Part shown: piece after piece, positions 1-8,975 of the stretch
Layout: the number at the start of each line of letters is the position of its first letter
Position numbering within the stretch: the first letter of the stretch is position 1
Source: Priestia megaterium
Lineage (GTDB): Bacteria > Bacillota > Bacilli > Bacillales > Bacillaceae_H
Assembly: GCF_009497655.1 (NCBI RefSeq)
Contig: NZ_CP023317.1
Location: 2,633,501-2,697,500, forward strand
Direction: 5' to 3'
Length of the DNA: 64,000 nt
Notes under the pieces: generated by a model
Database searches by the model: none
What the model was told of the DNA's origin: nothing
Seen by the model: the letters and a program-made list of their open reading frames with translations, nothing else
Position numbers and translations under genes: made by a program

Positions 1-406
1 GCGCGGCTGGAATAATGGTTAAAAACAGCATTCCTGAGCTTAAGCCTTGAATCAGACGACCAAGGGATAAAAACGCCACATTTTCAGAAAAAACGTTGAT
101 AATCGAACCTGCTAAAAAGACTAAAACGAACGTTAAGTATGCTTTACGTACGCCATATTTTTTCGCAAGCATCGGACCAATTGGTACCCCAAGTCCAAAT
201 GCCAAGTTAGAAATAATAGATGGCAATAGTAAGCTTTGTGTACTCGCATCAAATCGATTTTGAATTAATACTTGATTGACCGTGTAAGATAAATTCAAAA
301 AATACTGAGGGCCAATTGAAAATAGCGTTAAAATCGCCATAATTAAGTATTTAGGTACGCTTAAACCTTGTTTGTCGGAGGCTACTGCTGGATTATTCTG
401 ACTCAT
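1..406 (-). CDS. MFS transporter, N-terminal part (runs off the left edge)
   Basis: The gene reads leftward from an ATG at 404-406 with an AGGAGGAAT-type site just upstream, and is open to the window edge, so about 135 N-terminal residues are visible. The protein starts MSQNNPAVASDKQGLSV, followed by hydrophobic segments and a cytoplasmic-loop pattern (GPMLAKKYGVRKAYL) like MFS motif A. The later stretch SLGRLIQGLSSGML resembles the fourth helix of multidrug-type MFS exporters. It has its own promoter (460-487) after the terminator of the upstream MarR gene, which may control it. The substrate cannot be told from this fragment. Confidence 0.8.
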   Translation of the reverse strand, partial: MSQNNPAVASDKQGLSVPKYLIMAILTLFSIGPQYFLNLSYTVNQVLIQNRFDASTQSLLLPSIISNLAFGLGVPIGPMLAKKYGVRKAYLTFVLVFLAGSIINVFSENVAFLSLGRLIQGLSSGMLFLTIIPAA

Positions 407-459
407 ATTTATTCCTCCTTTTATTAAATTCTTTTCATAAGACTAACAATTCCTTACAT

Positions 460-487
460 ATTTTATTGTACAAGTTGTATCATGCAA
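460..487 (-). promoter_or_regulatory. Promoter of the MFS gene with a palindromic operator candidate
   Basis: On the minus strand there is TTGCAT, a 16-base spacer and TAAAAT. The perfect 8-base palindrome TTGTACAA (466-473) touches the -10 box, and the motif AACTTG occurs twice, 15 bases apart. This is a plausible site for the neighbouring MarR-type regulator. The assignment is inference. Confidence 0.5.
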
Positions 488-550
488 GTTATAGCAGCAC
501 TACATATTATACATCTTTTAAAGAAGAAATCAACTTCTTTGTTTCAACTT

Positions 551-578
551 AAAAAGACTATTTTTCAATAGCCTTTTT
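551..578 (-). terminator. Intrinsic terminator after the MarR gene
   Basis: AAAAAGACTATT and AATAGCCTTTTT pair with one mismatch, leaving a T-run on the minus strand. It separates the MarR gene from the MFS gene. Confidence 0.65.
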
Positions 579-599
579 GTTCATCTATATGTATTCGCT

Positions 600-1037
600 T
601 TAACATCCATTACTGCGCCATCTTTTAAAATCGAGATTCAAGCGTGATAAACTTTTTTCCAGTGCCAAAACCTCTTCTTCCGACCAATTTTCTAACACTT
701 CAGCATAGGCTTGTTTACGCTTGCTTTGTACATGCTGCAAAATATCTTTCCCTGCATCCGTCATTTCAATTAAACTAATCCGTCCATTTTCCGGACTTGG
801 AAAGCGACGAACAAACTGTTTAGTCTCAAGCGCAGATACTTGCCGGCTAGCTGTAGATAAGCTCAGCTTTAAATTTTCAGCTAATGCATTAATCCCGAGC
901 GGACTGCGCTGATCTAGCTCGCTTAACAGTAAATATTCAGAACGGTCCAAGCTTCCAAGCTTCGGACTGTGCGTCGTTGTTAGACGAACAAGCAGCGCAA
1001 TTTCGTGCTCAATGGTTTGCAGCGAGTCTCGCTTCAC
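600..1037 (-). CDS. MarR-family transcriptional regulator
   Basis: Winged-helix regulator of about 145 residues, the usual MarR length. The stretch SEYLLLSELDQ opens the DNA-binding region. LAENLKLSLSTASRQVSALE is the recognition helix area, and RRFPSPENGRISLIEMTDAG is the wing (beta hairpin with the typical D/N-x-R). I chose the GTG at 1035-1037 because AAAGGGGGA lies 7 bases upstream. Upstream in-frame starts reach 1100 but lack such a site. It precedes an MFS exporter on the same strand, a common pairing in which the regulator represses the pump until a small phenolic or drug ligand binds. The ligand is unknown. Confidence 0.85.
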   Translation of the reverse strand: MKRDSLQTIEHEIALLVRLTTTHSPKLGSLDRSEYLLLSELDQRSPLGINALAENLKLSLSTASRQVSALETKQFVRRFPSPENGRISLIEMTDAGKDILQHVQSKRKQAYAEVLENWSEEEVLALEKSLSRLNLDFKRWRSNGC

Positions 1038-1154
1038 CTCTGTCTCCCCCTTTATCTCATGAAACATTCTGTACTTTTTAATATGTTTACTATACCGCAA
1101 CCGTTCGCGTGAACCAACCTTTTTTCCGTTTTTCTTCTATTATATAGAAAGATA

Positions 1155-1916
1155 TCATAGATGAGGTACATTTAATTCTAGCATCACAGGACAGTGATCG
1201 CTTCCCATTACATGCGGATGAATAGTAGCTTCTTGAATAACGTCTTTGATTCTCTCGGATACGATAAAATAATCAATGCGCCACCCGATATTTCGTTCTC
1301 TCACTTTGTTCATATACGACCACCACGTATAGGCTTCTTCTTGATTCGGATACAAATAACGAAATGTATCAAGAAATCCGCTAGCAAGAAGCGTCGTCAT
1401 TTTTCCTCGCTCTTCTATTGTAAAACCAGAATTTCCTCGGTTTGGCTTCGGATTACGCAAGTCAATTTCTGCGTGTGCTACGTTTAAGTCTCCGCACAAA
1501 ATCACCGCTTTACGGCTATTTAATTTGTTTAAGTACACGAGCAGATCGTCTTCCCATTGAAGCCTTTCTTCAAGCCTTGCTAAATCTCTTTTAGAATTTG
1601 GCGTATACACATTTACTACATAGCATTGTTCAAACTCAAGCGTGATAATACGCCCTTCGTCTTCCGATTCTTTATCTACACCGTATGAAACGGATAAAGG
1701 CTTTTGCTTTGTAAAAACAGCCGTTCCGGAATAGCCTTTTTTCACGGCGTAATTCCAATACTGATAATACCCTTCTAGCTGCAAATCAATTTGGCCTTCC
1801 TGCAGCTTCGTTTCTTGAATACAAAATACATCCGCATTCACTTCTTGAAAATAATCTAAAAATCCTTTTCGCACACACGCACGAATGCCATTTACGTTCC
1901 AGGAAATCAACTTCAT
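1155..1916 (-). CDS. exoA: Exodeoxyribonuclease III / AP endonuclease
   Basis: 253 residues, the length of B. subtilis ExoA. It acts on abasic sites and 3' blocked ends in base excision repair. The exonuclease/endonuclease/phosphatase fold is clear: MKLISWNVNGIRA with the metal-binding Asn at the start, QETKLQ with the catalytic Glu near residue 35, GDLNVAH with the Asp/Asn pair near 142-144, and the C-terminal SDHCPVMLEL carrying the catalytic Asp-His. It stands alone between divergent or unrelated neighbours. ATG start at 1914-1916. Confidence 0.95.
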   Translation of the reverse strand: MKLISWNVNGIRACVRKGFLDYFQEVNADVFCIQETKLQEGQIDLQLEGYYQYWNYAVKKGYSGTAVFTKQKPLSVSYGVDKESEDEGRIITLEFEQCYVVNVYTPNSKRDLARLEERLQWEDDLLVYLNKLNSRKAVILCGDLNVAHAEIDLRNPKPNRGNSGFTIEERGKMTTLLASGFLDTFRYLYPNQEEAYTWWSYMNKVRERNIGWRIDYFIVSERIKDVIQEATIHPHVMGSDHCPVMLELNVPHL

Positions 1917-2085
1917 AAACTGTCCACGTTCTCCTCACTTGATTTATGTATCAGTGTTTAGTGTAGACAATTTTTTGCATAAGTTCAAATAATTTAAAGG
2001 GTACCCTTCTTTTTAAGGTATTCCTGATATTTCTTCTTATTTTATTTTCTGTACCTCAAACACTAGATACAAGAGGTGAAACATA

Positions 2086-2244
2086 ATGTCAACAAACTAC
2101 ACGTATGAAAATAACGAAGAAGTTTCTACTGTTTCTAAAAAAGAAGAGCATCCTACTAAAGAATGCGAAACACAGAATCAAACGGCGCTTACTAAAGAAG
2201 ATTTTTCTTTAAATGATTCTGCCATTAAGCACTTCAGCAGATAG
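2086..2244 (+). CDS. Small hydrophilic protein, 52 residues, unknown
   Basis: ATG at 2086 is preceded by AAGAGGTGAAACATA, a strong ribosome binding site, and the frame stays open to TAG at 2242. The product (MSTNYTYENNEEVSTVSKKE at its start, ending AIKHFSR) is rich in Glu, Lys, Asn and Thr, has one Cys and no membrane segment. I do not recognise a family. It is likely real because of the ribosome site and coding-like composition. Small proteins of this kind in Bacillus are often sporulation- or stress-linked, but nothing here shows that directly. Confidence 0.6.
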   Translation: MSTNYTYENNEEVSTVSKKEEHPTKECETQNQTALTKEDFSLNDSAIKHFSR

Positions 2245-2261
2245 TGGCTCCGCAAAAATAG

Positions 2262-2345
2262 AGCTTGAGACATAGTTAAGTAGGCGCAACCTTCGTTTAC
2301 CAAACCAATAAAAAGATCCGAACGATTCATCGTTCGGATCTTCCT
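2262..2345 (-). repeat. Dispersed repeat, shortest copy, with terminator hairpin
   Basis: The segment begins GAGCTTGAGACATAG and ends in a perfect 11-base stem (2315-2325 with 2330-2340, GATCCGAACGA / TCGTTCGGATC) followed, on the minus strand, by TTTTTATTGG. The same termini occur at 13939-14115, 20951-21312 and 33881-34135. It lies about 30 bases after the stop of the minus-strand UPF0303 gene and should act as its terminator. Confidence 0.75.
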
Positions 2346-2373
2346 TAAACTATTCCTACCCTAAGTTCTTTCT

Positions 2374-2847
2374 TTACGAAATAAAGCTGCGAATCGTATC
2401 TGCCACAAGTGCATGATCTTCTTCTTGCGACATGCCTGATACGGTAATGGTTCCAATTACGCCGACGTTTTTAACCGAAATTGGAAATGACCCTCCTACT
2501 GCTTCGAATTCCTGAGGATTCGCTGCGTAAAACTGCGCGTAAGAACGATCTTTTAACTCGCAGTACAGCTTCATATAGTACGAGCTGTGATGGTGACGAA
2601 GAACGGTGTTTGATTTTCGTTTAATCCATTCTTCATGATCGGGAATAGCCCCTTCCATCGCATGTTGAAAGAGAGTTTGACCATTTCGTTTAATACTGAC
2701 AGTTACTGCCTTACCTTTGCTTTTCGCTTCATTAATAATGGCCGTTCCGATCTGTAAAGCCTGGTCATTTGTAAATTGATGAAAGATCAGTTCTTTTTCC
2801 TGTTGAACTACTTTTTCAAGCAGCGTCTCTACCGAATGATTACTCAC
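2374..2847 (-). CDS. UPF0303 / HbpS-like heme-degrading-domain protein
   Basis: 157 residues from a GTG at 2845-2847, chosen because AAGGAG lies 9 bases upstream and overlaps the stop of the preceding oxidoreductase. The sequence matches the UPF0303 pattern as I recall it (DUF336/HbpS-like fold): an N-terminal helix LLEKVVQQEKELIF, then TDQ-like NDQALQIGTAIINEAK, strands VTVSIKRNGQTLF, and the C-terminal glycine-rich VGGSFPISVKNVGVIGTITV. The biochemical role of this group is poorly known. The name refers to fold relatives that bind or degrade haem or act as cofactor-independent scavengers. It is the third gene of a DeoR/dehydrogenase operon. Confidence 0.75.
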   Translation of the reverse strand: MSNHSVETLLEKVVQQEKELIFHQFTNDQALQIGTAIINEAKSKGKAVTVSIKRNGQTLFQHAMEGAIPDHEEWIKRKSNTVLRHHHSSYYMKLYCELKDRSYAQFYAANPQEFEAVGGSFPISVKNVGVIGTITVSGMSQEEDHALVADTIRSFIS

Positions 2848-2860
2848 TGTTTCTCGCTCC

Positions 2861-3895
2861 TTAGTTAAAATAAACCGCTCGTTTTTCTTTGCTGCTTTCA
2901 AATGCCGCTTCGATAACTTTAACCACGTCACGAGCTTCTTCTGCTGAAACCGGAAGCTCTTCTCCTCGAAGCAGGCTGTCGGCGATTTTTTGATAATACG
3001 TCACATAAGAACCGTGCAGCGTTTCAATTTCTGTTGTTTCGCCTTCGCCCGTTGTCAGCTTACCGTAGTGTTCAGGGCTGTCGGCTCCCCACGTATCATC
3101 CACAGGCTTCTTGCCGGCTCTTAGCATATCTTCTTGGCCGTCAATTCCGTATTTGATATAGCTTGCTTTTGTTCCATGAACTTGAAAGCGAGGCCCGTTG
3201 CTTGGCACAATGGCGCTTGAATGTAAAATAACACGAAGAGAACCGTATCCAAGCACTAAGTGGACGTAATCATCCGTGCGTGCATGATCTCGCTGCCCAA
3301 ACACATCAGCTTGAACAAAGTCAGGCATTCCAAAAAGGTGTAAGGCCTGGTCAATTAAATGAGATCCTAAATCGTAAAGCGCTCCTGAACCAGGTCCTTC
3401 ATTTTCTCTCCAGCGGTCTCGAACAGCTGGACGATAGCGGTCAAAATGCGCTTCATACATTTTAACGTCGCCTAATTTCCCTTCTTCAATCAGCTGTTTC
3501 ACCGTCAAATAATCATTATCCCATCTGCGGTTATGATAGACGCTTAGTTGAACACCTTGTTCTTTTGCTAATTGAATTAATTCATTTGCTTCTTTTTCTG
3601 ATACGACCATCGGCTTTTCAACAATTACGTGCTTACCTGCGCGTAGTGCGTCTTTCACCATTTCATAGTGCATGCCGCTAGGCGTTGTAATAATAACTAA
3701 ATCAATGCTGTCATCTTCTAGAAGTTCAGATAAAGTACTCACTACTTCAACGTCTTCTAAGTCGCTCGTCACCTTTTCAGGATTTGAACTCATTACTTTT
3801 GAAATATGAAATTCGTCTAACACGCTTAAAAGCGGCGTGTGAAAGACCGTTGCTGAAAATCCGTACCCTACTAATCCTACTTTTATTTTCTTCAT
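2861..3895 (-). CDS. iolW: Gfo/Idh/MocA oxidoreductase, IolW-like scyllo-inositol dehydrogenase
   Basis: 344 residues. Rossmann start KVGLVGYGFSATVFHTPLL (GxGxxA/G type), then the family signature EKPMVV with the catalytic Lys near residue 94, and the C-terminal domain with YHNRRWDND, GALYDLGSHLIDQALHLFG and KYGIDGQEDMLRAGKKP. These stretches closely match B. subtilis IolW (formerly YvaA), an NADP-dependent scyllo-inositol dehydrogenase, as I remember it. The substrate is therefore inferred. Its ATG overlaps the last 4 bases of the DeoR regulator gene (ATGA), so the two are translationally coupled. Confidence 0.8.
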   Translation of the reverse strand: MKKIKVGLVGYGFSATVFHTPLLSVLDEFHISKVMSSNPEKVTSDLEDVEVVSTLSELLEDDSIDLVIITTPSGMHYEMVKDALRAGKHVIVEKPMVVSEKEANELIQLAKEQGVQLSVYHNRRWDNDYLTVKQLIEEGKLGDVKMYEAHFDRYRPAVRDRWRENEGPGSGALYDLGSHLIDQALHLFGMPDFVQADVFGQRDHARTDDYVHLVLGYGSLRVILHSSAIVPSNGPRFQVHGTKASYIKYGIDGQEDMLRAGKKPVDDTWGADSPEHYGKLTTGEGETTEIETLHGSYVTYYQKIADSLLRGEELPVSAEEARDVVKVIEAAFESSKEKRAVYFN

Positions 3896-4662
3896 TGTGT
3901 TTCCTCTCCTTTATCAAAATCTGTGACGATAAGCCGCACTTGATTTTGCTCTATTTTTTCTTTTACATCCGCTTCTGGTTCTTTGTTTGTGATTAAGATA
4001 TCAATGTCGCTCATATCACATACTCGATGTAAAAATTCACGTTCAAACTTCGTATGATCTGCAAGCATAATCACTTGTCTTGCACATTGAATCATCTGTC
4101 TTTTTAAAAACGCTTCTTCTTCACTTGGAGATGTAATGCCATCTGCACCAACGCCGCACGTCCCTAAAAACAGCTGATCTACTTTGTATTCCTGCAACGT
4201 AGAAATCGTTCTTGGTCCGGTGACGTTACGGTTTTTCCCGTTAAACTTGCCCGGCAGCAAAAACGTATCACACGGGGTATATTGATCGAGCAAATCCACA
4301 TTATCGATGGAATTCGTAATAACGGTTACATGCTTTACATCCATATACTTCGCCATCAGTGCGATGGTAGAAGACGTATCTAAAAGCACGTCATACCCCT
4401 CCGACATTAACGAAGCTGCTTCTTTAGCAATTTGTTCTTTCGCTTTGGTAGGCGTTCGCTCACTGTAATCGATGATATGACTTGACGATAGCGTCGCTCC
4501 GCCTTTGATTCTCATAACCTCACCGTGTTCTTCAAGCTTGACTAAATCGCGTCTCGCCGTATCTTTTGAAACGGTGAACATATCGCAAATTTCGTCTAAT
4601 GTAATCGTGCAGTGTGTGTGAAGGTATTCAATAATCGCACTCATGCGCTGCTCTTGATACAC
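3892..4662 (-). CDS. DeoR-family transcriptional regulator
   Basis: 256 residues from a GTG at 4660-4662, with GGAGGG 7 bases upstream. N-terminal helix-turn-helix at about 6-57 with the family hallmark SKDTARRDLVKLEEHGEVMRI, followed by the sugar-phosphate sensor domain (DTSSTIALMAKY, TNSIDNVDLL, LGTCGVGADGI). DeoR regulators usually repress a neighbouring sugar-use operon and respond to a phosphorylated intermediate. Here it heads an operon with an IolW-like dehydrogenase and UPF0303, so an inositol-like compound is a reasonable guess. A long palindrome (4716-4767) upstream is a candidate autoregulatory site. Confidence 0.85.
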   Translation of the reverse strand: MYQEQRMSAIIEYLHTHCTITLDEICDMFTVSKDTARRDLVKLEEHGEVMRIKGGATLSSSHIIDYSERTPTKAKEQIAKEAASLMSEGYDVLLDTSSTIALMAKYMDVKHVTVITNSIDNVDLLDQYTPCDTFLLPGKFNGKNRNVTGPRTISTLQEYKVDQLFLGTCGVGADGITSPSEEEAFLKRQMIQCARQVIMLADHTKFEREFLHRVCDMSDIDILITNKEPEADVKEKIEQNQVRLIVTDFDKGEETQ

Positions 4663-4715
4663 CCGAATACCCTCCTTTTTTACTTTGATATGAGCTAATT
4701 GTAGCGCAAAGAAAA

Positions 4716-4767
4716 GTTAAAAACCAGCAAAAAAACTTAAAATAATTAAGTTTTTTGCATTTTTAAC
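4716..4767. promoter_or_regulatory. 52-base palindrome upstream of the DeoR operon
   Basis: GTTAAAAA (4716-4723) mirrors TTTTTAAC (4760-4767), and inside it GCAAAAAAACTTAA mirrors TTAAGTTTTTTGC around a short AATAA centre. It lies 54 bases before the GTG of the DeoR gene. It could be the DeoR operator, or a two-way terminator between this operon and the TelA gene region, since both arms are flanked by A/T runs. Confidence 0.5.
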
Positions 4768-4901
4768 TTAAATTATAAAAGTACACAAACGTCTTCTGGA
4801 AATAACTATCTTATTTTGGATAATACTTCTTTTATATCTGATACCCTTTCACGCTTTTCACTAATCGCTTATGGTTTAGGCTTCTAGCAAACGTATATGC
4901 A

Positions 4902-4935
4902 AAAAAAGCGAGAATCGTAAAGATTCCCGCTTTTT
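4902..4935 (-). terminator. Intrinsic terminator after yceH
   Basis: AAAAGCGAGAATC and GATTCCCGCTTTT form a near-perfect stem with a short loop and T-runs. It begins 3 bases past the TelA stop codon. Confidence 0.75.
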
Positions 4936-4937
4936 CG

Positions 4938-6029
4938 TTACATCTTATGTTCAAGCGCTTTGAAGTTTTCTTGAAATTGCTCCAATCGAACAAGTCCTTC
5001 TTCACGAAGGCGTTTATTTTCTTCTTCAATTGCTTTTGTTTCCTGCATTCCTTTCATAATAATATTCCACGTTTGTTCCATCGTTTCTACTTTTACGCTA
5101 GGGGCACCGGACATTTTGGCGATTTTAACGCTTTGCTGTGAAATATTTTCTGCATTTCGAATGAGCAGTTCATTTGTGCGTTTGTCTAATTCGTTCATAG
5201 ACTCCGCTACTAAATTTTGACGCTTTGCTGCGATTGCGTTAATGAGTCCATTTTTAAAAATAGGAATCGTTGTAATAAACGCCGAATTGATTTTCCCGAT
5301 CAGCTTTGTATTTCCTCGCTGCAGCATACGGATTTGAGGAGCGGATTGATAAGATACTTGTTTTGCCATTTCTAAATCATATAATCGCTGCTCCATCAGC
5401 TCAACTGCATTTTTTAAGGTTTGAAGCTCCATTGCCGCCAGCTGATTTCCACTCGACGCTCTTTCTTCAAGCACCTTTAGCTCTTGTTTTAACTCTTCTA
5501 CTTTCACTTCGCCCGCTACAATGTATTTTTCAAGCTCCATATAATACTGATAGTTTTGCTCGTAAAGCTGTTCAAGCGTTGTGGTTGAATGCTTCATTTC
5601 GGTTTCATATTTTGTGATTTCAACATATACTTTATCAATTTCAGAGCCCATCGTCTCATATTTTTGAAAGAGCTTGTCCACTATTTTTTGACCGCGTTTA
5701 AAAAGCTTAGAGAAAAACCCTTTATCTTCAACAAAATCCTTTGCATCAAATTTGTCCATAATCTTTCCAAGCTGCTTTAATAATTGACTTGACTCTTCCA
5801 TGCTAGACGATTTAATTGTACTAAGCACTTTTCCGGAAAAAGAGGAAATTTCATTGGCTGTTTCTTTCCCATACTCAAGTAAAGCCAGCTGATTTTTATA
5901 ATCAATTTGTTCTGCTAAGCGACGTACTTCCGGCTCTTCTCGCAGTTTTGCTTTTACTTCGTTAGGCTTTGTTTCTAAAACTTCTTCGGCTTCGTTTACA
6001 TCTAAAGGCTGTAATTCGTTTGTTGCCAT
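4938..6029 (-). CDS. yceH: TelA-family toxic anion resistance protein (YceH-like)
   Basis: 363 residues, the same length as B. subtilis YceH. Almost entirely helical, with Lys/Glu-rich coiled-coil stretches (for example VEELKQELKVLEERASSG), no signal peptide and no membrane segment. TelA/KlaA proteins are tied to tellurite and other toxic-anion or envelope-stress resistance, with an unknown biochemical mechanism. The motif IRMLQRGNTKLIGKINSAF is typical of the family. The start ATG is 18 bases downstream of yceG, so the two are cotranscribed. Confidence 0.88.
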   Translation of the reverse strand: MATNELQPLDVNEAEEVLETKPNEVKAKLREEPEVRRLAEQIDYKNQLALLEYGKETANEISSFSGKVLSTIKSSSMEESSQLLKQLGKIMDKFDAKDFVEDKGFFSKLFKRGQKIVDKLFQKYETMGSEIDKVYVEITKYETEMKHSTTTLEQLYEQNYQYYMELEKYIVAGEVKVEELKQELKVLEERASSGNQLAAMELQTLKNAVELMEQRLYDLEMAKQVSYQSAPQIRMLQRGNTKLIGKINSAFITTIPIFKNGLINAIAAKRQNLVAESMNELDKRTNELLIRNAENISQQSVKIAKMSGAPSVKVETMEQTWNIIMKGMQETKAIEEENKRLREEGLVRLEQFQENFKALEHKM

Positions 6030-6047
6030 TTAAAAACCCTTCTTTCT

Positions 6048-7664
6048 TTAAAAGATTCGTTTTAACCATTTTTGAATGAGCGACGGCTCTTTGAATTCTT
6101 CATTAAAGCTAATATCTTCTAGCCAGTGCATATCGAAATACTTTTCTTCGACGAACGCTTCTATATCCAGTTGACCGGTTGGATTAAAGAGAACAATATC
6201 AACGCCGAATTCATTTAATAGAAGCAGTAAAGCTGCATCTTCACGCGTAAACGCTTCTCGTTCATTTCCATGATAAATAATGAGACGGGGTACATGCTGC
6301 GTATAATCAAACTTTTGAAGCATGCGAAGCACGTTGTTTGGAAGCTTCAAAGACTGATTAAACAAATACATTTGATGCTGATACGCATCTTCATGATCCA
6401 AGCGAAGGAGCTTTGAATGTGCACAATACCTAGAAATAGCTGCAGCGAGCCCTTTCTGAAGCCCGATAGGCAGCTCTTTATAGCGCCACCAGTTGCTTTC
6501 AATCATTTTATCAGGACTGAGCGTGCCATCACTTCCGAGAGCTCCTTGATAGTGAAAGTGATTATTTCCTTCTATTTTTTCAGCAAAAGGAACAGAATCA
6601 ATCGTCAGAGCTAACTCATTTTCCGTTTGCATGAGCTCATGCACTTTACTCCAGTACTCTTTTCGGTTTTTAGAGATACCCAGTACTTTTGAAAACAAGA
6701 CCGGCACGTGTACATATGGCTTGGACACTTGAAAATTAGGACGAATAAACGCCCGTTCTCTCATTAATAAAAAGATTTCATCATACGTCGTTTTGAGAGT
6801 GACTGAAGTTGGAAAATACGAACGAAATTGCCAAGGTTTATACAGCATGGACTCCTCTGAATGAAGCACTTGCTCAATTTCTTGAGACGCTCTAAATGCT
6901 ACCGTACCTTTTCGAACCGGTTTATCCGTTGGAAAAGGTACAAGCGAGCTAGTAGAAGGAAACGTATAAACCGTTGTTAAATGCTGATTCTTATCTACTT
7001 CTTTTAAATTATCCTTTCCTTCTGGATGAAAGGTAAGGACGTCAAAACCTAGTAAAATTAAATAATGGAGAAAATACTGCTCGCTTTTATTCGCATCCCC
7101 ATACCACATGATGCGAGGCGCGTGCTCAGGAAATGCTTTATCGACCATCCAAGGTTTTACATGATTCCACTGCCACTTTATTAAATCGATTAATACGCGT
7201 TGAAAATGCCCGTCCATAAAGCCTTCTGCGTGCTGTTCTTTAAAACACGTTAACGTTTCAATAAATTTTTCACGTACTCTTCTATGTATAGCGGGATTTT
7301 CTGACTTCACGATCAGCTTTTTTCCTTCTAAAAAAGCAAATAGCCGATTGACAGAAAGGCCGTGCTCTTCTTGATTAATTTTAAGGATCGTTTGTACTTC
7401 TTTTAATCTATCATTAGAAATGGACTTATCAAGCTTATCTTGCAAGACAATAATTGATGGTGATGAATGCGCAAGTTCATAAAGAAAATCTGCGTACTCG
7501 TCCTCATCAAGATGAGTGCCTAAATATCTGCCTGCCACTTGTTTATAGGTAGTTTGCTGCTCATTTTGTATAAAGTCACCTCGCAGAGAAACATCTTTAG
7601 AAAAAAGAGAAGTTCCATCCTCCTCGTTAAGATTAATCATATGAGGATCAATTAATTTACTCAC
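6048..7664 (-). CDS. yceG: YceG-like component of the toxic-anion resistance cluster
   Basis: 538 residues, matching the size of B. subtilis YceG, which sits in the same order before TelA. The protein contains two similar halves with a hydrophobic strand pattern followed by an acidic loop, for example MWYGDANKSEQYFLHYLILLGFDVL and the later RLIIYHGNEREAFTREDAALLLLLNEFGVDIVLFNPTG. No catalytic motif is evident to me and the role is unknown beyond linkage to TerD and TelA proteins. It is separated from the TerD genes by a terminator (7702-7739), so it may also have its own transcript. Confidence 0.8.
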   Translation of the reverse strand: MSKLIDPHMINLNEEDGTSLFSKDVSLRGDFIQNEQQTTYKQVAGRYLGTHLDEDEYADFLYELAHSSPSIIVLQDKLDKSISNDRLKEVQTILKINQEEHGLSVNRLFAFLEGKKLIVKSENPAIHRRVREKFIETLTCFKEQHAEGFMDGHFQRVLIDLIKWQWNHVKPWMVDKAFPEHAPRIMWYGDANKSEQYFLHYLILLGFDVLTFHPEGKDNLKEVDKNQHLTTVYTFPSTSSLVPFPTDKPVRKGTVAFRASQEIEQVLHSEESMLYKPWQFRSYFPTSVTLKTTYDEIFLLMRERAFIRPNFQVSKPYVHVPVLFSKVLGISKNRKEYWSKVHELMQTENELALTIDSVPFAEKIEGNNHFHYQGALGSDGTLSPDKMIESNWWRYKELPIGLQKGLAAAISRYCAHSKLLRLDHEDAYQHQMYLFNQSLKLPNNVLRMLQKFDYTQHVPRLIIYHGNEREAFTREDAALLLLLNEFGVDIVLFNPTGQLDIEAFVEEKYFDMHWLEDISFNEEFKEPSLIQKWLKRIF

Positions 7665-7701
7665 ACCTTACAGCTCCTTTCTTTTCAGACATATACATGC
7701 T

Positions 7702-7739
7702 AAAAAGAAAGGGTACTCGTTAAAGCACCCTTTCTTTTT
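7702..7739 (-). terminator. Terminator between the terD genes and yceG
   Basis: AAAGAAAGGGT (7705-7714 region) pairs with ACCCTTTCTTT (7727-7737), with T-runs on both strands. It divides the cluster into a terD block and a yceG-yceH block, perhaps with partial read-through. Confidence 0.75.
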
Positions 7740-7758
7740 CATTTATCGCATGCCTTTT

Positions 7759-8337
7759 TTATACGGATAATCCGTAGTTGCGGCAAAGATCGGCCAATCC
7801 GCCAGAAAAACCGCTGCCAATGGCATTAAATTTCCAGTCGTTTCCGTGCTTGTATAGCTCACATACCACAACAGCTGTTTCGATTGAAAAATCTTCGCCT
7901 AAATCATAACGAAGAACTTCTTCATTTGTTTGGGCGTCAATGAGACGAACAAACGCGTTGGATACTTGTCCAAAGTTTTGTCCGCGAGCATCTGCGTCGT
8001 GAATCGTGACGCTAATTCCGATTTTTTCAACGTGGTCAGGAAGAAGAGAAAAATCAACGGCGATTTGCTCATCGTCTCCATCTCCTGCACCTGTACGGTT
8101 GTCACCGGTATGCTCCACAGCTCCGTTTGGACTTTTTAAATTGTTGTAAAAAACAAACTCTTCGTCATTTACAACTTGGCTTGATTTATTGGCTAAAAAT
8201 GCACATGCATCTAAATCGAAGTCCTGAGACCCAGCATATTTATTTGTATCCCACCCAAGACCTACTATTACTTTTGTTAAGCCTGGGTTCGTTTTGGTTA
8301 GGTCAATGCGCTGACCTTTTGATAAAGAAATTGACAT
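7759..8337 (-). CDS. yceE: TerD-family protein (YceE-like)
   Basis: 192 residues from the ATG at 8335-8337, with GGAGGATG just upstream. In-frame codons further upstream run into the preceding gene and are not used. TerD domain throughout: [36 protein letters not shown], and the acidic calcium-binding loop [15 protein letters not shown], then [16 protein letters not shown]. TerD proteins bind Ca2+ and are associated with tellurite, oxidative and envelope stress. Third of three tandem paralogs; it keeps every acidic ligand seen in the second copy. Confidence 0.92.
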   Translation of the reverse strand: MSISLSKGQRIDLTKTNPGLTKVIVGLGWDTNKYAGSQDFDLDACAFLANKSSQVVNDEEFVFYNNLKSPNGAVEHTGDNRTGAGDGDDEQIAVDFSLLPDHVEKIGISVTIHDADARGQNFGQVSNAFVRLIDAQTNEEVLRYDLGEDFSIETAVVVCELYKHGNDWKFNAIGSGFSGGLADLCRNYGLSV

Positions 8338-8372
8338 AAAAACATCCTCCGTACATTTTCTTACTTTAATGA

Positions 8373-8951
8373 TTAGGCGTTTAAACCAAAGTCGTTTACA
8401 AGTGCCGCCAAGCCGCCTTGATAGCCGCTGCCAATGGCATTGAACTTCCATTCTCCACCGTGTCGATACAGCTCGCCTACCACGACCGCTGTTTCGATCG
8501 AGAAGTCTTCACCTAAATCATAACGAATTAACTCTTCGTCGTTTGTTGCATTTAAAATACGAACGTAGGCGTTGCTTACTTGGCCAAAGTTTTGACCGCG
8601 TGCTTCCCCTTCATGGATCGTAATGGTAAACGCAATACGTTCAATAGATTGAGGCACATTTTTCAAATCTACTTGAACCTGCTCATCGTCTCCTTCACCT
8701 ACGCCTGTACGGTTATCTCCGGTATGCTCAACCGCTCCGTTTGCACCCGTCGTATTATTGTAAAAAATAAAATCAGATTCTGAAGCGCATTTTCCCGCTC
8801 CGTTTAATAAAAAGACAGATGAATCTAAATCAAAATCGTTTCCACCGTCATACTTATTTACATCCCATCCAAGACCTACTACTACGTTTGTTAATCCTGG
8901 ATTCGTTTTTGTTAAATCTACTTTTTGTCCTTTTGAAAGATTAATAGCCAT
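8373..8951 (-). CDS. yceD: TerD-family protein (YceD-like)
   Basis: 192 residues; ATG at 8949-8951 preceded by GAAAAGAGGGAAACG. Same architecture as its downstream neighbour: [68 protein letters not shown]. The paired Asp-rich loops are the Ca2+ ligands of the TerD fold. The two proteins share most residues, so they come from a fairly recent duplication. It is 35 bases upstream of the third paralog and 24 bases after the first, in one operon. Confidence 0.92.
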   Translation of the reverse strand: MAINLSKGQKVDLTKTNPGLTNVVVGLGWDVNKYDGGNDFDLDSSVFLLNGAGKCASESDFIFYNNTTGANGAVEHTGDNRTGVGEGDDEQVQVDLKNVPQSIERIAFTITIHEGEARGQNFGQVSNAYVRILNATNDEELIRYDLGEDFSIETAVVVGELYRHGGEWKFNAIGSGYQGGLAALVNDFGLNA

Positions 8952-8975
8952 TTCGTTTCCCTCTTTTCTAGTTGT

